A stretch of 64,000 nt of DNA from Leclercia adecarboxylata (GCA_002360945.1 DERO01000012.1:50006-114005); one strand, 5' to 3'; positions 35,733 to 46,225 are shown, counted from the stretch's first letter. Translations and numbers: made by a program. Notes: generated by a model from the letters alone, not told the origin.

Positions 35733-36734
35733 ATGAAAGCCATTGCCATTACCCGTTCTGCACCCCACAACATCGAGTTTCTGCACGAGATTACGCTGCC
35801 GCAGCCGACGGCAACAGGGCACGACCTGCTGATTGAAGTGAAAGCCATCTCCGTTAACCCGGTAGACACCAAGGTACGCGCCGGGTTTAGCGGGGATACG
35901 CCGCGCGTTCTCGGCTGGGACGCGGTGGGAGTGGTTACCGCAGTGGGCGAGGCGGTGACCCTTTTCGCGCCGGGGGATGAAGTCTGGTATGCCGGGGCGC
36001 TGGGCCGGGCGGGCAGCAACAGCGAGTATCAGCTGGTGGACGAGCGCATTGTGGCCCTGAAGCCAAAAACGCTGGATAACGCCGCCGCCGCTGCGATGCC
36101 GTTAACGGCCATCACCGCCTGGGAGATGCTCTTCGATCGGCTGGGCGTTCAGGAACAGGGTAACGAAGGCGACACGCTGCTGATCGTCGGTGCCGCGGGC
36201 GGCGTGGGCTCGATCCTCGTTCAGCTGGCGCGTAAGCTGACAAAAATGACCGTTATCGGCACGGCGTCGCGCCCGGAAAGCCAGCTGTGGGTGCGTGAGG
36301 CGGGGGCGCATCATGTTATCGATCACAGCAAGCCGCTGTCGGAAGAGCTGGCCGGACTGGGCATTAACGAGGTGACCCACGTCGCCAGCCTGAACCATAC
36401 CGAGGCGCATTACGCTGAAATCATCAAGGCTCTGGCGCCGCAGGGCAAACTGGCGCTGATTGACGATCCCGAGACGCTGGATGCCCGCCCGCTGAAGGCG
36501 AAGAGCATCTCCCTGCACTGGGAGTTTATGTTCACCCGCTCAATGTTTGAAACCCAGGATATGATCGCCCAGCACCAGCTTCTGACCCGAGTTGCCACGC
36601 TGATTGATGAGCAGGCGATCACCACCACGCTGGGTGAGCACTACGGGGCAATCACGGCGGCGAATGTGCAGAAAGCTCACGCTCAACTGGAAACAGGGCG
36701 TGCGGTCGGGAAGATTGTGCTGGAAGGGTTCTGA
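35733..36734 (+). CDS. Zinc-type alcohol dehydrogenase-like (MDR) oxidoreductase
   Basis: The product has 333 residues. It has the MDR N-terminal GroES-like domain ('VNPVDTKVRAGFSGDTPRVL') and Rossmann fold 'VGAAGGVGSILVQLAR' near residue 150. No cysteine-rich structural zinc loop is visible, in line with the ZADH/quinone-reductase-like subgroup rather than true zinc alcohol dehydrogenases. NADPH-dependent reduction of quinones or enals is likely; the substrate is unknown. Divergent from a LysR gene that probably controls it. Confidence 0.92.
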   Translation: MKAIAITRSAPHNIEFLHEITLPQPTATGHDLLIEVKAISVNPVDTKVRAGFSGDTPRVLGWDAVGVVTAVGEAVTLFAPGDEVWYAGALGRAGSNSEYQLVDERIVALKPKTLDNAAAAAMPLTAITAWEMLFDRLGVQEQGNEGDTLLIVGAAGGVGSILVQLARKLTKMTVIGTASRPESQLWVREAGAHHVIDHSKPLSEELAGLGINEVTHVASLNHTEAHYAEIIKALAPQGKLALIDDPETLDARPLKAKSISLHWEFMFTRSMFETQDMIAQHQLLTRVATLIDEQAITTTLGEHYGAITAANVQKAHAQLETGRAVGKIVLEGF

Positions 36735-36772
36735 CGGGGGCTAATGGCTTTCGCTGGATGAATTGAGGATAC

Positions 36773-36806
36773 AAAAAAGCCCGCAGGCTTGCGCCGAGCG
36801 GGCTTT
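36773..36806 (-). terminator. Rho-independent terminator of ssrA
   Basis: On the minus strand AAAGCCCGC, loop, GCGGGCTTTTTT; located 44 bp after the CCA end of tmRNA. Confidence 0.88.
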
Positions 36807-36849
36807 CAGGACTTCGTATCAGGCTCTGGTGACCATCAACAAAGAATTT

Positions 36850-37213
36850 TGGTGGAGCTGGCGGGAGTTGAACCCGCGTCCGAAATTTCTACATCCTCGG
36901 TACTACATGCTTAGTCAGTCTTTACATTCGCACGCCAGCTGCGGACAGACACGCCACTAACGAACTAGCCTGATTAGTTTTAACGCTTCAACCCCAGGCA
37001 GGATTTCCACGCGATCTCTTTTGGGTTTGACCTCTCTTTGATCCCCGTCTTAAGAGCGGAAGCTAGGGAGAGAGGGCTCTTAGCAGGTTATTAAGCTGCT
37101 AAAGCGTAGTTTTCGTCGTTTGCGACTATTTTTTTGCGGCTTTTTACGAGGCAAACCGCCCCTCGGCATGCACCTTGGGTTTCGCAAATCCCGTCGAATC
37201 CAGAATCAGCCCC
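36850..37213 (-). ncRNA. ssrA: Transfer-messenger RNA (tmRNA)
   Basis: The molecule has 364 nt, from GGGGCTGATTCTGGATTCGA at 37213 to the encoded CCA at 36850. The 3' part carries the T-arm 'GGGTTCAACTCCCGCC' and acceptor stem. The tag reading frame (37123-37091) encodes ANDENYALAA and a stop, identical to E. coli. It rescues ribosomes stalled on broken mRNA together with SmpB, encoded 90 bp upstream. The 3' end is a common prophage attachment site, and no integrase is adjacent here. Confidence 0.98.
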
Positions 37214-37303
37214 AATAGTGTTACAGCAAGTATACCAGAATTTGCAGCCCGGATACCAGTCCGGAACGCTAACTTATTGAATCGCTCAATAAGTATCCGG
37301 AAA

Positions 37304-37786
37304 TTAACGGCCTGCGTGCTTCATGATGCGCGCTTTATCGACCTGCCACTCGCGATCTTTGGCATCGTTACGCTTGTCGTGCTGCTTCTTACCTTTCGCC
37401 ACGCCGATTTTCACTTTGCACCAGGCGTTCTTCCAGTACAGCGACAGGGCGAGCACGGTATAACCTTCGCGGTTGATACGCCCGAAAAGGGAGTCCAGCT
37501 CGCGCTTGTTCAGCAGCAGCTTACGGGTGCGGGTGGGATCGCAAACGTAGTGGGAAGAGGCGACGGTCAGCGGCTGGAAGTTCGCGCCAAACAGAAAGGC
37601 TTCGCCGTCTTTGAAGATCACGTAGCTATCACCGATATTGGCTTTACCCGCACGCAGCGATTTAACTTCCCAGCCCTGCAGCGCAAGGCCAGCTTCGAAT
37701 TCTTCTTCAATGAAATACTCGTGGCGGGCACGCTTGTTGAGCGCAATGGTTGCCGAGCCAGGTTTATGTGCTTTTTTCTTCGTCAT
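37304..37786 (-). CDS. smpB: SsrA-binding protein SmpB
   Basis: The product has 160 residues as in E. coli. Signature motifs: '[20 protein letters not shown]', '[19 protein letters not shown]', and the basic C-terminal tail ending '[17 protein letters not shown]', which enters the ribosome decoding centre. It binds tmRNA and brings it to stalled ribosomes. Same strand as ssrA, directly upstream. Confidence 0.98.
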   Translation of the reverse strand: MTKKKAHKPGSATIALNKRARHEYFIEEEFEAGLALQGWEVKSLRAGKANIGDSYVIFKDGEAFLFGANFQPLTVASSHYVCDPTRTRKLLLNKRELDSLFGRINREGYTVLALSLYWKNAWCKVKIGVAKGKKQHDKRNDAKDREWQVDKARIMKHAGR

Positions 37787-37942
37787 AAGTGTCGTGAAGC
37801 CGTAGGTAATCTGATGTCAAAAAGTCACCTCATTGCGTCCTGTGAGGTCTAACGCGCTATATTAGCACGAGATGAGGCTCAGCGTTTTTTTAACAGGTGA
37901 TAAATGCTATTATTTGTCGGTTGTTTGATCAGGAAAAATGTT

Positions 37943-38380
37943 ATGCCTCAGATTAGTCGTACTGCGCTTGTCCCCTACAGTGTGGAACAGATGTACCAGT
38001 TAGTGAATGACGTACAGTCATATCCGCAGTTTATCCCGGGATGTACCGGGAGCCGCGTGCTGGACTCAGGCCCGACGCAAATGACGGCGGCGGTGGATGT
38101 CTCCAAAGCCGGGATCAGCAAAACCTTCACCACCCGCAACACGCTGACCGATAACCAGAGTATTCTGATGCAGCTGGTGGATGGCCCGTTCAAGAAACTG
38201 ATGGGTGGATGGAAGTTTGTCCCGCTCAGCGCCGATGCCTGCCGGATCGAGTTTCATCTCGACTTTGAGTTTACCAACGCCCTGATCGAGCTGGCGTTTG
38301 GTCGCGTGTTTAAAGAGCTGGCAGCGAATATGGTTCAGGCCTTTACGGTGCGCGCCAAAGAGGTTTACAGTGCCGGCTAA
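37943..38380 (+). CDS. ratA: Ribosome association toxin RatA / START-like coenzyme Q binding protein
   Basis: The product has 145 residues from ATG 37943 ([13 protein letters not shown]), with AGGAA 7 nt upstream; a longer frame from 37904 is less likely. It belongs to the polyketide-cyclase/COQ10-like START family ('[20 protein letters not shown]', '[17 protein letters not shown]'). In E. coli RatA is reported to block 70S formation; the family resembles COQ10. It overlaps ratB by 11 nt and is divergent from smpB. Confidence 0.95.
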   Translation: MPQISRTALVPYSVEQMYQLVNDVQSYPQFIPGCTGSRVLDSGPTQMTAAVDVSKAGISKTFTTRNTLTDNQSILMQLVDGPFKKLMGGWKFVPLSADACRIEFHLDFEFTNALIELAFGRVFKELAANMVQAFTVRAKEVYSAG

Positions 38381-38657
38381 CATCGTGGTGGAAGTGGCCT
38401 ACGCGCTGCCGGAAAAGCAGTATCTGCAGCGCGTGACCCTGGAAGAGGGTGCTACCGTTGAAGAGGCGATCCGCGCCTCTGGCCTGCTGACGCTGCGCAG
38501 CGATATCGATCTGACAAAAAACAAAGTCGGGATTTACAGCCGTCCGGTCAAACTGGCCGATAGCGTAAAGGACGGCGACCGGGTTGAGATCTATCGCCCG
38601 CTGATTGCCGACCCGAAAGAGCTGCGTCGCCAGCGTGCTGAGAAGACCGCTAAGTAA
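38370..38657 (+). CDS. ratB: RnfH family Ub-like protein RatB
   Basis: The product has 95 residues from GTG 38370 (coding [17 protein letters not shown]), which overlaps the ratA stop by 11 nt as in E. coli. It is a beta-grasp (RnfH/UPF0125) protein: '[20 protein letters not shown]' and '[20 protein letters not shown]'. The function is not well established. Encoded with ratA. Confidence 0.93.
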   Translation: MPANIVVEVAYALPEKQYLQRVTLEEGATVEEAIRASGLLTLRSDIDLTKNKVGIYSRPVKLADSVKDGDRVEIYRPLIADPKELRRQRAEKTAK

Positions 38658-38672
38658 CTAACGATAAAACAA

Positions 38673-38699
38673 AAAAAGGTGCTCAATGAGCACCTTTTT
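38673..38699. terminator. Bidirectional terminator between ratB and bamE
   Basis: AAAAAGGTGCTC-AAT-GAGCACCTTTTT is a symmetric stem with A and T tracts on both sides, between convergent genes. Confidence 0.9.
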
Positions 38700-38713
38700 G
38701 CATTTCTGAAACC

Positions 38714-39055
38714 TTACTCTTTAGTGAGCGCAGGTTTGTTGTCGATGTTGGTCAGCACGCCGCTGCTGTTGAAGGTCAGCGTCAGGGTCTGCTGGGATAC
38801 ATCTTCATGGCCAGGCTTCTGGCGGAACACGTAGAACCAGGTGTTGGTGCCGAACGGATCGGACATCATCGGTGTGCCCAGGGCATAGGCAACCTGCTGC
38901 TGCGTCATACCGACACGAATTTTAGACACATCGTTAGGAGCGAGATAGTTCCCCTGGTTGATGTCAGGGCGGTAAACCACTTTTTCCAGAGTGGAGCAGC
39001 CTGCGGTCATCATCAGAAGAACCGCAGCAACAGCGGTCAGCGTTTTACAGCGCAT
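38714..39055 (-). CDS. bamE: Outer membrane assembly lipoprotein BamE (SmpA)
   Basis: The product has 113 residues with a lipoprotein signal and lipobox 'MTAGC' near residue 19. The SmpA/OmlA domain is clear: '[20 protein letters not shown]', '[20 protein letters not shown]'. It is a small subunit of the BAM complex that folds beta-barrel proteins into the outer membrane; bamD is at 58556. Single gene downstream of recN. Confidence 0.97.
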   Translation of the reverse strand: MRCKTLTAVAAVLLMMTAGCSTLEKVVYRPDINQGNYLAPNDVSKIRVGMTQQQVAYALGTPMMSDPFGTNTWFYVFRQKPGHEDVSQQTLTLTFNSSGVLTNIDNKPALTKE

Positions 39056-39206
39056 AGTGATTTGATTCCTTTTCGGGCCCGGGCAATACGCGACGGCTCA
39101 TATGTAATATGCCGATGATAATAGACCTTTCACCACATTAAAACCTCTGGCGTCCGGTCTGTCGGCGTTTTTATTGTTCTGTATGACCCTGAGATACCGA
39201 AAAAGT

Positions 39207-40868
39207 TTAGGCAGCCAGCAGTTCTTTCGCATTCGCCAGCGTGTTGCGGGTCACTTCGCTACCGCCCAGCAGACGGGCCAGCTCCTGCAGACGAGCGCGT
39301 TTGTCCAGCGGCTGCATGTGCGTTTCGGTCATCTCGCCGTCGGTCTCTTTGCTGACAAAGAAGTGATGGTGGCCGCAACCGGCAACCTGCGGCAGGTGGG
39401 TCACACACATTACCTGGGTGGACTCGCCCAGTTGACGCAGCAGTTTACCCACTACCGCTGCGGTCGGGCCGCTGATACCGACATCCACTTCATCGAAGAT
39501 CAGCGCCGGGGTTTCCATTTTCTTCGCCGTGATCACCTGAATCGCCAGAGCGATACGCGACAGCTCACCGCCGGACGCGACACGGGAGATCGCCTGCAGC
39601 GGCTGGCCCGGGTTGGTGGTGACGCGGAATTCAATGCGGTCTGCCCCTTCGGCCGTCAGGTGATTGTCTTCAAACTTCACATCGATGGTGAAAACGCCGT
39701 GCGGCATCGACAGCAGATGCATGCTCTCCGTGATGTGCTGGCTCAGCTCCTGAGCGTAGCGCAGACGCACGTTGTGCAGCTGCGTGGCGGTTTGCATCGC
39801 CTGCTGATGATGCACGCTGACGGCCAGAGAGAGGGTCTCCAGCGAATCGGCCTGATCGTCAAGCTGATGCTGCTCATCGAGCAGGGACTGGTGGAACGCA
39901 GGCAGCTCCTCTGGCGAAACGTGGTGTTTACGCGCGAGGGAGATTTGGCGCGAAATGCGCTGTTCCAGCTCAAACAGGCGGTTAGGATCGAGATCCAGCC
40001 GCTCGCAGTAATGGCGTAGCTCGTCGCTGGCTTCGGAGATCTGAATCGCCGCCTCTTCCAGCATATCCAGCATGCCGGAGACTTTGCTGTCCATGCCCGC
40101 CAGTTCGGTGACTAACTGGCGCACGGTATAGAGCTGGCTTTGCAGATTTACATCCTCGCCGTCGGCCATCAGGTTCAGCGCCTGCTGGCTGGTTGAGAGC
40201 AGCTGACCGCTGTTGGCGAGACGTTTGTACTCTTCGTCGATCTGCTCAAACTCGCCCGGCTGCGGGCTGAACTCGTTCAGCTCTTTCAGCTGATACGCCA
40301 GCAGTTCGGCGCGGGCTGCACGTTCCTGGCTCTGCTGCTGATGCAGCGCCAGCTCCCGGCAGCTTTGATGCCACTGACGATAGTGCGCCGCCATCAGTTG
40401 CATAAGGTCGGATTCACCGGCATAGCCGTCGAGTAAGGACTTCTGCTGTTCAGGCTTGATGAGCTGCTGATGGGCGTGCTGCCCGTGGATTTGGATTAAC
40501 AGCTGTCCCAGCTCGCGCAGCTGGGACAGCGGCACCGCGGTACCGTTGATGAAGCCACGGGAGCGGCCGTCGCTGTTGAGAACACGACGAAGTAAGCACT
40601 CACGTCCATCTTCGAGTTGGTTCTCCTCAAGCCAGCGCAGTGCGGCAGGGGTATCTTTTAAGGAGAAACGAGCGCAGAGATCGGCGCGGCTGGCACCAGC
40701 GCGAACCATGCTGCCGTCGGCACGACCGCCAAGGCACAGCCCGAGCGCATCAATCGCAATAGATTTACCGGCACCGGTTTCCCCGGTGATAGCTGTCATT
40801 CCGCTGTTGAAATCAATTTCGAGCTCACGAACGATGGCGAAGTTGCTGATGGTCAGTTGTGCCAGCAT
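39207..40868 (-). CDS. recN: DNA repair protein RecN
   Basis: The product has 553 residues as in E. coli. SMC-like ATPase: Walker A 'GETGAGKS' (29-36), central coiled coils, signature '[15 protein letters not shown]' and Walker B '[12 protein letters not shown]'. It acts in SOS-induced repair of double-strand breaks. Two LexA boxes lie directly upstream. Confidence 0.98.
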   Translation of the reverse strand: MLAQLTISNFAIVRELEIDFNSGMTAITGETGAGKSIAIDALGLCLGGRADGSMVRAGASRADLCARFSLKDTPAALRWLEENQLEDGRECLLRRVLNSDGRSRGFINGTAVPLSQLRELGQLLIQIHGQHAHQQLIKPEQQKSLLDGYAGESDLMQLMAAHYRQWHQSCRELALHQQQSQERAARAELLAYQLKELNEFSPQPGEFEQIDEEYKRLANSGQLLSTSQQALNLMADGEDVNLQSQLYTVRQLVTELAGMDSKVSGMLDMLEEAAIQISEASDELRHYCERLDLDPNRLFELEQRISRQISLARKHHVSPEELPAFHQSLLDEQHQLDDQADSLETLSLAVSVHHQQAMQTATQLHNVRLRYAQELSQHITESMHLLSMPHGVFTIDVKFEDNHLTAEGADRIEFRVTTNPGQPLQAISRVASGGELSRIALAIQVITAKKMETPALIFDEVDVGISGPTAAVVGKLLRQLGESTQVMCVTHLPQVAGCGHHHFFVSKETDGEMTETHMQPLDKRARLQELARLLGGSEVTRNTLANAKELLAA

Positions 40869-40896
40869 AAACGTTTTCCTGTATGAAAAACCATAA

Positions 40897-40934
40897 CTGT
40901 GTTTGTGTACAGTATAAACTGGTTTTTTATACAG
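40897..40934 (-). promoter_or_regulatory. Two LexA (SOS) boxes of recN
   Basis: CTG-N10-CAG occurs twice: 40897-40912 (CTGTGTTTGTGTACAG) and 40919-40934 (CTGGTTTTTTATACAG). They are spaced 22 bp, two helical turns, and cover the recN promoter region. This fits the known strong LexA control of recN. Confidence 0.9.
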
Positions 40935-40953
40935 TAAAGTGCTGGATGCGATT

Positions 40954-41832
40954 TCAGAACAATTTTTTCGACCAGCCGAGCTTGGAGCTTAATGTGTTGA
41001 AATAGCTGTAGTCTTTCGGGTGGATCAGATTGAGGTGATAATCGCAGCGGCGGATGAGCACATCCTCACCTTCCTGGATCGGCAGCGCGATTTGGCTGTC
41101 GCAGCTGATCTCCAGGTCGTTACGGCGGTGCGAGAAGCGCAGACGGATGGTGCTGCTGCTGTTGATGACCAGCGGGCGAGCCGAGAGGGTATGCGGGAAC
41201 ATCGGCACCAGCGTGATGGCATCCAGCGACGGCGTCAGGATCGGGCCGCCCGCCGACAGCGAGTAGGCCGTGGAGCCGGTGGGGGTAGAGATAATCAGCC
41301 CATCGGAGCGCTGCGAGAAGGCAAAGATTTCGTCGATATAGACTTCGAACTCAATCATGTGCGCCACTTTCCCCGGGTGCAGCACCACTTCGTTAATGGC
41401 GGTGCTGATCCGTTTCTGGCAATCCTGCTGGCACACCTGCGCTTCCAGCAAAAAGCGTTTTTCACTGATGTAGTGGCCTTCCAGCACGTCGGCGAGTTGC
41501 TGCTGGGCGTTATCCGGGTCGAGGTCAGTTAAAAAGCCCAGGTTACCACGGTTGATGCCAATGACTTTAATATCGTAACGGGCAAGGGTCCGCGCAGCGC
41601 CGAGCATGTTGCCGTCGCCCCCGACCACCACCGCCAGGTCGGCCTGCTGACCGATTTCCGCCAGCGTGCCGGTCTTCACATTGGTCAGCTGCAGTTCCTG
41701 AGCAATCTGTTGTTCAACAATCACATCGTAATTTTTCGCACACAGCCAGCGATACAGCATTTCATGTGTCGTCAACGCAGTAGGGTGACGTGGATGACCG
41801 ACAATCCCAATACACTTGAAATGGTTGCTCAT
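40954..41832 (-). CDS. nadK: NAD kinase
   Basis: The product has 292 residues from ATG 41832 ([17 protein letters not shown]); the frame extends upstream to 42009 but that part overlaps the grpE start region. Motifs: '[13 protein letters not shown]' (GGDGN), '[13 protein letters not shown]' and '[18 protein letters not shown]'. It makes NADP from NAD and ATP. Divergent from grpE, upstream of recN. Confidence 0.98.
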   Translation of the reverse strand: MSNHFKCIGIVGHPRHPTALTTHEMLYRWLCAKNYDVIVEQQIAQELQLTNVKTGTLAEIGQQADLAVVVGGDGNMLGAARTLARYDIKVIGINRGNLGFLTDLDPDNAQQQLADVLEGHYISEKRFLLEAQVCQQDCQKRISTAINEVVLHPGKVAHMIEFEVYIDEIFAFSQRSDGLIISTPTGSTAYSLSAGGPILTPSLDAITLVPMFPHTLSARPLVINSSSTIRLRFSHRRNDLEISCDSQIALPIQEGEDVLIRRCDYHLNLIHPKDYSYFNTLSSKLGWSKKLF

Positions 41833-41880
41833 TTTCTGAAGGTCCTTGTGCGAATGAATGATGACAATGTGGCTTGTTCC

Positions 41881-41909
41881 CTTGAATCCCGGAAACTGAT
41901 CCCCATAAT
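41881..41909 (+). promoter_or_regulatory. Sigma-32 heat-shock promoter of grpE
   Basis: CTTGAA (41881-41886), 14-bp spacer, CCCCATAAT (41901-41909) match the sigma-32 consensus closely, 45 bp upstream of the grpE start. Confidence 0.88.
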
Positions 41910-41953
41910 AAGCGAAGTTAGCGAGTTGAATGCAGAAAAACGCGGAGAAATTC

Positions 41954-42547
41954 ATGAGTAGTAAAGAACAGAAAACGCCTGAGGGGCAAGCCCCGGAAGA
42001 AATTATCACGGAGCAGCACGAAGAGGTTGAGGCTGCAGAGCCTGAGGCTGGTGCTGAGCAGGTGGATCCGCGCGATGAAAAAATTGCGAATCTGGAAGCT
42101 CAGGTCACTGAAGCCCAGAACCGCGAGCGCGATGGCATCCTGCGTATCAAAGCGGAAATGGAAAACCTGCGTCGCCGTACCGAGCTGGACGTTGAAAAGG
42201 CGCATAAATTTGCGCTGGAGAAGTTCGTCAACGAACTGCTGCCGGTGATCGACAGCCTGGATCGCGCGCTGGAAGTGGCGGATAAAGCCAACCCGGACAT
42301 GGCCCCGATGGTTGAAGGCATCGAGCTGACGCTGAAATCCATGCTCGACGTGGTGAAGAAGTTTGGCGTTGAAGTGGTTGCCGACACCAACGTGCCGATG
42401 GATCCGAACGTGCATCAGGCCATTGCGATGGTGGAGTCTGAGGACGTTGTTGCCGGTAACGTGCTGATGGTGATGCAGAAAGGCTATACCCTTAACGGTC
42501 GTACTATTCGCGCGGCGATGGTCTCCGTTGCGAAAGCTAAGGCGTAA
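41954..42547 (+). CDS. grpE: Nucleotide exchange factor GrpE
   Basis: The product has 197 residues. ATG 41954 ([16 protein letters not shown]) matches E. coli; an earlier frame start at 41930 is rejected. Long N-terminal coiled coil, then '[20 protein letters not shown]' and the C-terminal beta domain '[10 protein letters not shown]...[14 protein letters not shown]'. It releases ADP from DnaK. Heat-shock promoter directly upstream. Confidence 0.98.
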   Translation: MSSKEQKTPEGQAPEEIITEQHEEVEAAEPEAGAEQVDPRDEKIANLEAQVTEAQNRERDGILRIKAEMENLRRRTELDVEKAHKFALEKFVNELLPVIDSLDRALEVADKANPDMAPMVEGIELTLKSMLDVVKKFGVEVVADTNVPMDPNVHQAIAMVESEDVVAGNVLMVMQKGYTLNGRTIRAAMVSVAKAKA

Positions 42548-42560
42548 TTAGCCTCCCGTA

Positions 42561-42594
42561 GTGCCGGGCGGCGGCTTCGCCTGACCCGGCCTAC
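42561..42594. repeat. REP element between grpE and corB
   Basis: GTGCCGGGCGGCGGCTTCGC followed by CTGACCCGGCCTAC, a REP palindrome in the 53-bp gap between convergent genes. Confidence 0.8.
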
Positions 42595-42600
42595 ACCTGA

Positions 42601-43887
42601 TTACTCCGCGACGCTTTCCCTGAGCGGTTTCACCGGCAAGACTTTTACCTGCTTAATCATGTTGTCCTGCACGTCCAGGATATCAATATCGTACTGGCTA
42701 ATACGCACCCGCGTGCCCACCGCCGGGATCTCCTCCAGCGCTTCCAGAATCATACCGTTAATGGTACGGGCTTCCGCTTCCGGCATCTGCCAGTTAAAGG
42801 CTTTATTGAGTTCACGGACGTTCGCGCTGCCGTCAATCAGCACCGAGCCGTCGTTTTGCGGCGTGACCTCTTCCGCAAGGGAGGGGGACATGGAGGTGGT
42901 AAAGTCGCCCACGATCTCCTCGAGAATATCCTCCACCGTCACCAGCCCCTGAATATCGCCATACTCATCGACCACCAGACCCACTTTCTTTTTATTCCGC
43001 TGGAATTTGACCAGCTGGGTACTGAGCGGGGTGCCTTCCGGAATGTAGTAAATCTCATCCGCCGCCCGCAGCATCACCTCTTTGGTAAACTCTTTTTTCT
43101 CGGTCATCAGACGATACGCCTCACGCACGCGCAGCATGCTGATGGTGTCGTCCAGCGAATCACGGTACAACACGATGCGGCCATGCGGGGAGTGGGTCAG
43201 CTGGCGGACAATGGCTTTCCAGTCGTCGTTGATGTCGATACCGACGATCTCGTTGCGCGGCACCATAATGTCGTCAACGCTGACCTTTTCCAGATCCAGC
43301 ACCGACAGCAGCATATCCTGATTGCGACGGGAGATTTGCGAGCGCGACTCATGCACGATAGTGCGCAGTTCATCTTTGCTCAGCGCACTGCTGATCGTCA
43401 CATCCGCCTTAATGCCCACCATGCGCATCAGCACGCGCGTCACGCCATTTAACAGCCACACCAGCGGCATCATCAGAATAAGTAGCGGCGCCAGCAGGAA
43501 GCTGCTGGGATAGGCGACCTTCTCGGGGTAGAGCGCGGCGACGGTCTTCGGCAGCACTTCGGCAAAGACCAGCACCACAAAGGTCAGCACCCCGGTGGCG
43601 ATAGCGACCCCGGCGTTGCCGTAAAGGCGCATGCCGACAATTGTGCCCAGCGCAGAGGCGAGAATGTTGACCAGGTTATTGCCGATAAGCACCAGGCTTA
43701 TCAGGCGATCCGGTTTACGCAGCAATTTTTCCACACGACGTGCGGCCCGGTTACCCTGTTTGGCGCGATGACGTAACCGGTAGCGGTTCAGCGTCATCAT
43801 GCCGGTCTCCGAGCCGGAGAAATAGGCGGAGATAACCACCATGACGATCAGGGTGATGATCAGCGTGGTAGTAGAGATGTGTTCCAG
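42601..43887 (-). CDS. corB: CNNM/CorC-family transporter CorB (YfjD)
   Basis: A membrane DUF21 domain (about 1-190) is followed by a CBS pair ('DDIMVPRNEIVGIDINDDWK', 'VGLVVDEYGDIQGLVTVEDI') and a CorC/HlyC C-terminal domain. The first ATG (43842) lies inside helix 1. An in-frame CTG at 43887 with AAGGAG 6 nt upstream restores the helix and gives 428 residues, the E. coli length; I use that start. Family knowledge: linked to magnesium/cobalt efflux and resistance. It lies downstream of ypjD in E. coli order. Confidence 0.93.
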   Translation of the reverse strand: MEHISTTTLIITLIVMVVISAYFSGSETGMMTLNRYRLRHRAKQGNRAARRVEKLLRKPDRLISLVLIGNNLVNILASALGTIVGMRLYGNAGVAIATGVLTFVVLVFAEVLPKTVAALYPEKVAYPSSFLLAPLLILMMPLVWLLNGVTRVLMRMVGIKADVTISSALSKDELRTIVHESRSQISRRNQDMLLSVLDLEKVSVDDIMVPRNEIVGIDINDDWKAIVRQLTHSPHGRIVLYRDSLDDTISMLRVREAYRLMTEKKEFTKEVMLRAADEIYYIPEGTPLSTQLVKFQRNKKKVGLVVDEYGDIQGLVTVEDILEEIVGDFTTSMSPSLAEEVTPQNDGSVLIDGSANVRELNKAFNWQMPEAEARTINGMILEALEEIPAVGTRVRISQYDIDILDVQDNMIKQVKVLPVKPLRESVAE

Positions 43888-43905
43888 GGGGAACTCCTTG
43901 GTTAC

Positions 43906-44697
43906 TTAGCTGGCGATTTGCTGGATGACGCGGCTACCGAAATAAGCCAGTGTCAGAAGGCCTGCTCCCGCAACGTTGAACCAGACCACGCGGCGACCGC
44001 GCCAGCCTTCATGATAATGGCCCCATAACAGGACAATATAGACAAACCACGCGATGATGGAGAGCACGGCCTTATCGATATTCTCCATGCTGAAGAGATT
44101 GTGCATATAAAACAGGCCGGTACTCAGCGTGAGCGTGAGCAAGACTACCCCCACCTGGGTGATGTGAAACATTTTGCGCTCGATGGTCATCAGCGGCGGC
44201 ATTTCGTTGCTGAAGGCCAGCTTTTTGTTTTTGAGCTGATAGTCAATCCAGGCCAGTTGGAGCGCGTACAGCGCGGCGATGATCAGCGTCGCGTACGAGA
44301 ACAGCGACAGGCCAATATGCACCATCATCCCCGGCGTGGTTTCAAGGTGGGTGATGAACTCATTCGGCACGAAGGTGGCAAAAGCGAGGTTGATCAGCGC
44401 AAAGGCGTAGACAATCGGCAACAGCAGCCAGCCGCGGTTTTTCGATGCCACGATGGTCATTACCGTACAGATCATCAGGCTGACCAGCGACCCGACGTTC
44501 AGCAGGCTCAGGTTTTGCCCGCTGCCATCGCCCGGCAGAATGCGCGCTTCGAGCGCAAAGGCGTGACTTATCAACGCGATGACAGCCGACAAAATAGCCA
44601 TTCGCCGCCAGCCGCTGTTTTTTTGTAGCAGGCCAGGGATGATCAGCGCGAGGCTGACAGAGTACGCCACAAGAGCGATCAGTGCGAAAACAGGCAT
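43906..44697 (-). CDS. ypjD: Inner membrane protein YpjD (CcsA-like, CorE)
   Basis: The product has 263 residues from ATG 44697 (MPVFALIALVAYS). It has about eight membrane helices of the cytochrome c assembly (CcsA/CcmC-like) family, with 'HIGLSLFSYATLIIAALYAL' and 'WFVYIVLLWGHYHEGWRGRR'. Reported in Salmonella as CorE, affecting cobalt resistance with CorB. Divergent from ffh and 18 bp upstream of the corB start, so probably co-transcribed with it. Confidence 0.93.
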   Translation of the reverse strand: MPVFALIALVAYSVSLALIIPGLLQKNSGWRRMAILSAVIALISHAFALEARILPGDGSGQNLSLLNVGSLVSLMICTVMTIVASKNRGWLLLPIVYAFALINLAFATFVPNEFITHLETTPGMMVHIGLSLFSYATLIIAALYALQLAWIDYQLKNKKLAFSNEMPPLMTIERKMFHITQVGVVLLTLTLSTGLFYMHNLFSMENIDKAVLSIIAWFVYIVLLWGHYHEGWRGRRVVWFNVAGAGLLTLAYFGSRVIQQIAS

Positions 44698-44863
44698 ATA
44701 GGTGTCGACAGTTGTCCTGATGAGAAAGAGAGGCAGTATAACGTTACGTGAGGCGTGCTCCAACCGTTGCATAACAACAAAGGCGCCTTCATGTTATACT
44801 GCGGCAAAATTCTGTGTATGTGTCGCTTATGGCGGCCCAACGTTTCTACTCAGGCGAGAGACA

Positions 44864-46225
44864 ATGTTTGATAATTTAACCGATCGTTTGTCGCGCACGC
44901 TGCGCAACATCAGCGGCCGTGGACGCCTTACCGAAGACAACATCAAAGAGACGCTGCGCGAAGTGCGCATGGCGCTGCTTGAAGCAGACGTCGCGCTGCC
45001 GGTCGTGCGTGATTTCATCAACCGCGTAAAAGAGAAAGCGGTTGGTCATGAAGTGAACAAGAGCCTGACCCCGGGTCAGGAGTTCGTCAAAATCGTGCGT
45101 AACGAACTGGTTTCGGCGATGGGCGAAGAGAACCAGAGCCTGAACCTGGCGGCGCAACCGCCGGCAGTGGTGCTGATGGCCGGTCTGCAGGGTGCGGGTA
45201 AAACCACCAGCGTCGCTAAGCTGGGTAAATTCCTGCGCGAGAAGCACAAGAAGAAAGTGCTGGTCGTCTCTGCCGACGTTTATCGTCCGGCGGCGATCAG
45301 ACAGCTGGAAACCCTGGCTGAACAGGTTGACGTCGACTTCTTCCCGTCTGACGTGTCGCAAAAGCCAATCGACATCGTTAACGCGGCGCTGAAAGAAGCG
45401 AAGCTGAAGTTCTTCGACGTGCTGCTGGTGGATACCGCCGGTCGTCTGCACGTTGACGAAGCGATGATGGATGAAATCAAACAGGTGCATGCCGCCATCA
45501 ATCCGGTAGAGACCCTGTTTGTGGTCGATGCCATGACCGGTCAGGATGCGGCGAATACCGCGAAAGCGTTTAATGAAGCGCTGCCGTTAACCGGTGTGGT
45601 ACTGACCAAAGTGGACGGCGACGCCCGCGGCGGTGCGGCGCTCTCTATCCGTCATATCACCGGCAAGCCAATCAAGTTCCTCGGCGTCGGCGAGAAGACC
45701 GAAGCGCTGGAGCCGTTCCACCCGGACCGTATTGCCTCCCGTATCCTCGGCATGGGCGACGTGCTGTCGCTGATCGAAGATATCGAGAGCAAAGTCGACC
45801 GTGCGCAGGCTGAGAAACTGGCCTCCAAGCTCAAAAAAGGCGACGGTTTCGATCTGACCGACTTCCTGGAGCAGTTGCGCCAGATGAAGAACATGGGCGG
45901 CATGGCGAGTCTGATGGGCAAGCTGCCGGGCATGGGCCAGATCCCGGACAACGTCAAAGCGCAGATGGACGACAAGGTTCTGGTGCGGATGGAAGCGATC
46001 ATCAACTCCATGACGCTGAAAGAGCGCGCCAAGCCGGAAATCATTAAAGGCTCCCGTAAACGCCGTATCGCGGCGGGTTGTGGGATGCAGGTCCAGGACG
46101 TTAACCGTCTTCTGAAGCAGTTCGACGACATGCAGCGCATGATGAAGAAGATGAAGAAGGGCGGGATGGCCAAAATGATGCGTGGGATGAAAGGGATGAT
46201 GCCTCCAGGCTTCCCTGGTCGTTGA
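44864..46225 (+). CDS. ffh: Signal recognition particle protein Ffh
   Basis: The product has 453 residues as in E. coli, from ATG 44864 (MFDNLTDRLSRTLRN). N domain, then G domain with 'GLQGAGKTTS' (P-loop), 'VDTAGRLHVD' and 'TKVDGDARGG', and a Met-rich M domain ending 'KGMMPPGFPGR'. With 4.5S RNA it targets nascent inner membrane proteins. Longer upstream frame (44702) is rejected. Confidence 0.98.
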   Translation: MFDNLTDRLSRTLRNISGRGRLTEDNIKETLREVRMALLEADVALPVVRDFINRVKEKAVGHEVNKSLTPGQEFVKIVRNELVSAMGEENQSLNLAAQPPAVVLMAGLQGAGKTTSVAKLGKFLREKHKKKVLVVSADVYRPAAIRQLETLAEQVDVDFFPSDVSQKPIDIVNAALKEAKLKFFDVLLVDTAGRLHVDEAMMDEIKQVHAAINPVETLFVVDAMTGQDAANTAKAFNEALPLTGVVLTKVDGDARGGAALSIRHITGKPIKFLGVGEKTEALEPFHPDRIASRILGMGDVLSLIEDIESKVDRAQAEKLASKLKKGDGFDLTDFLEQLRQMKNMGGMASLMGKLPGMGQIPDNVKAQMDDKVLVRMEAIINSMTLKERAKPEIIKGSRKRRIAAGCGMQVQDVNRLLKQFDDMQRMMKKMKKGGMAKMMRGMKGMMPPGFPGR

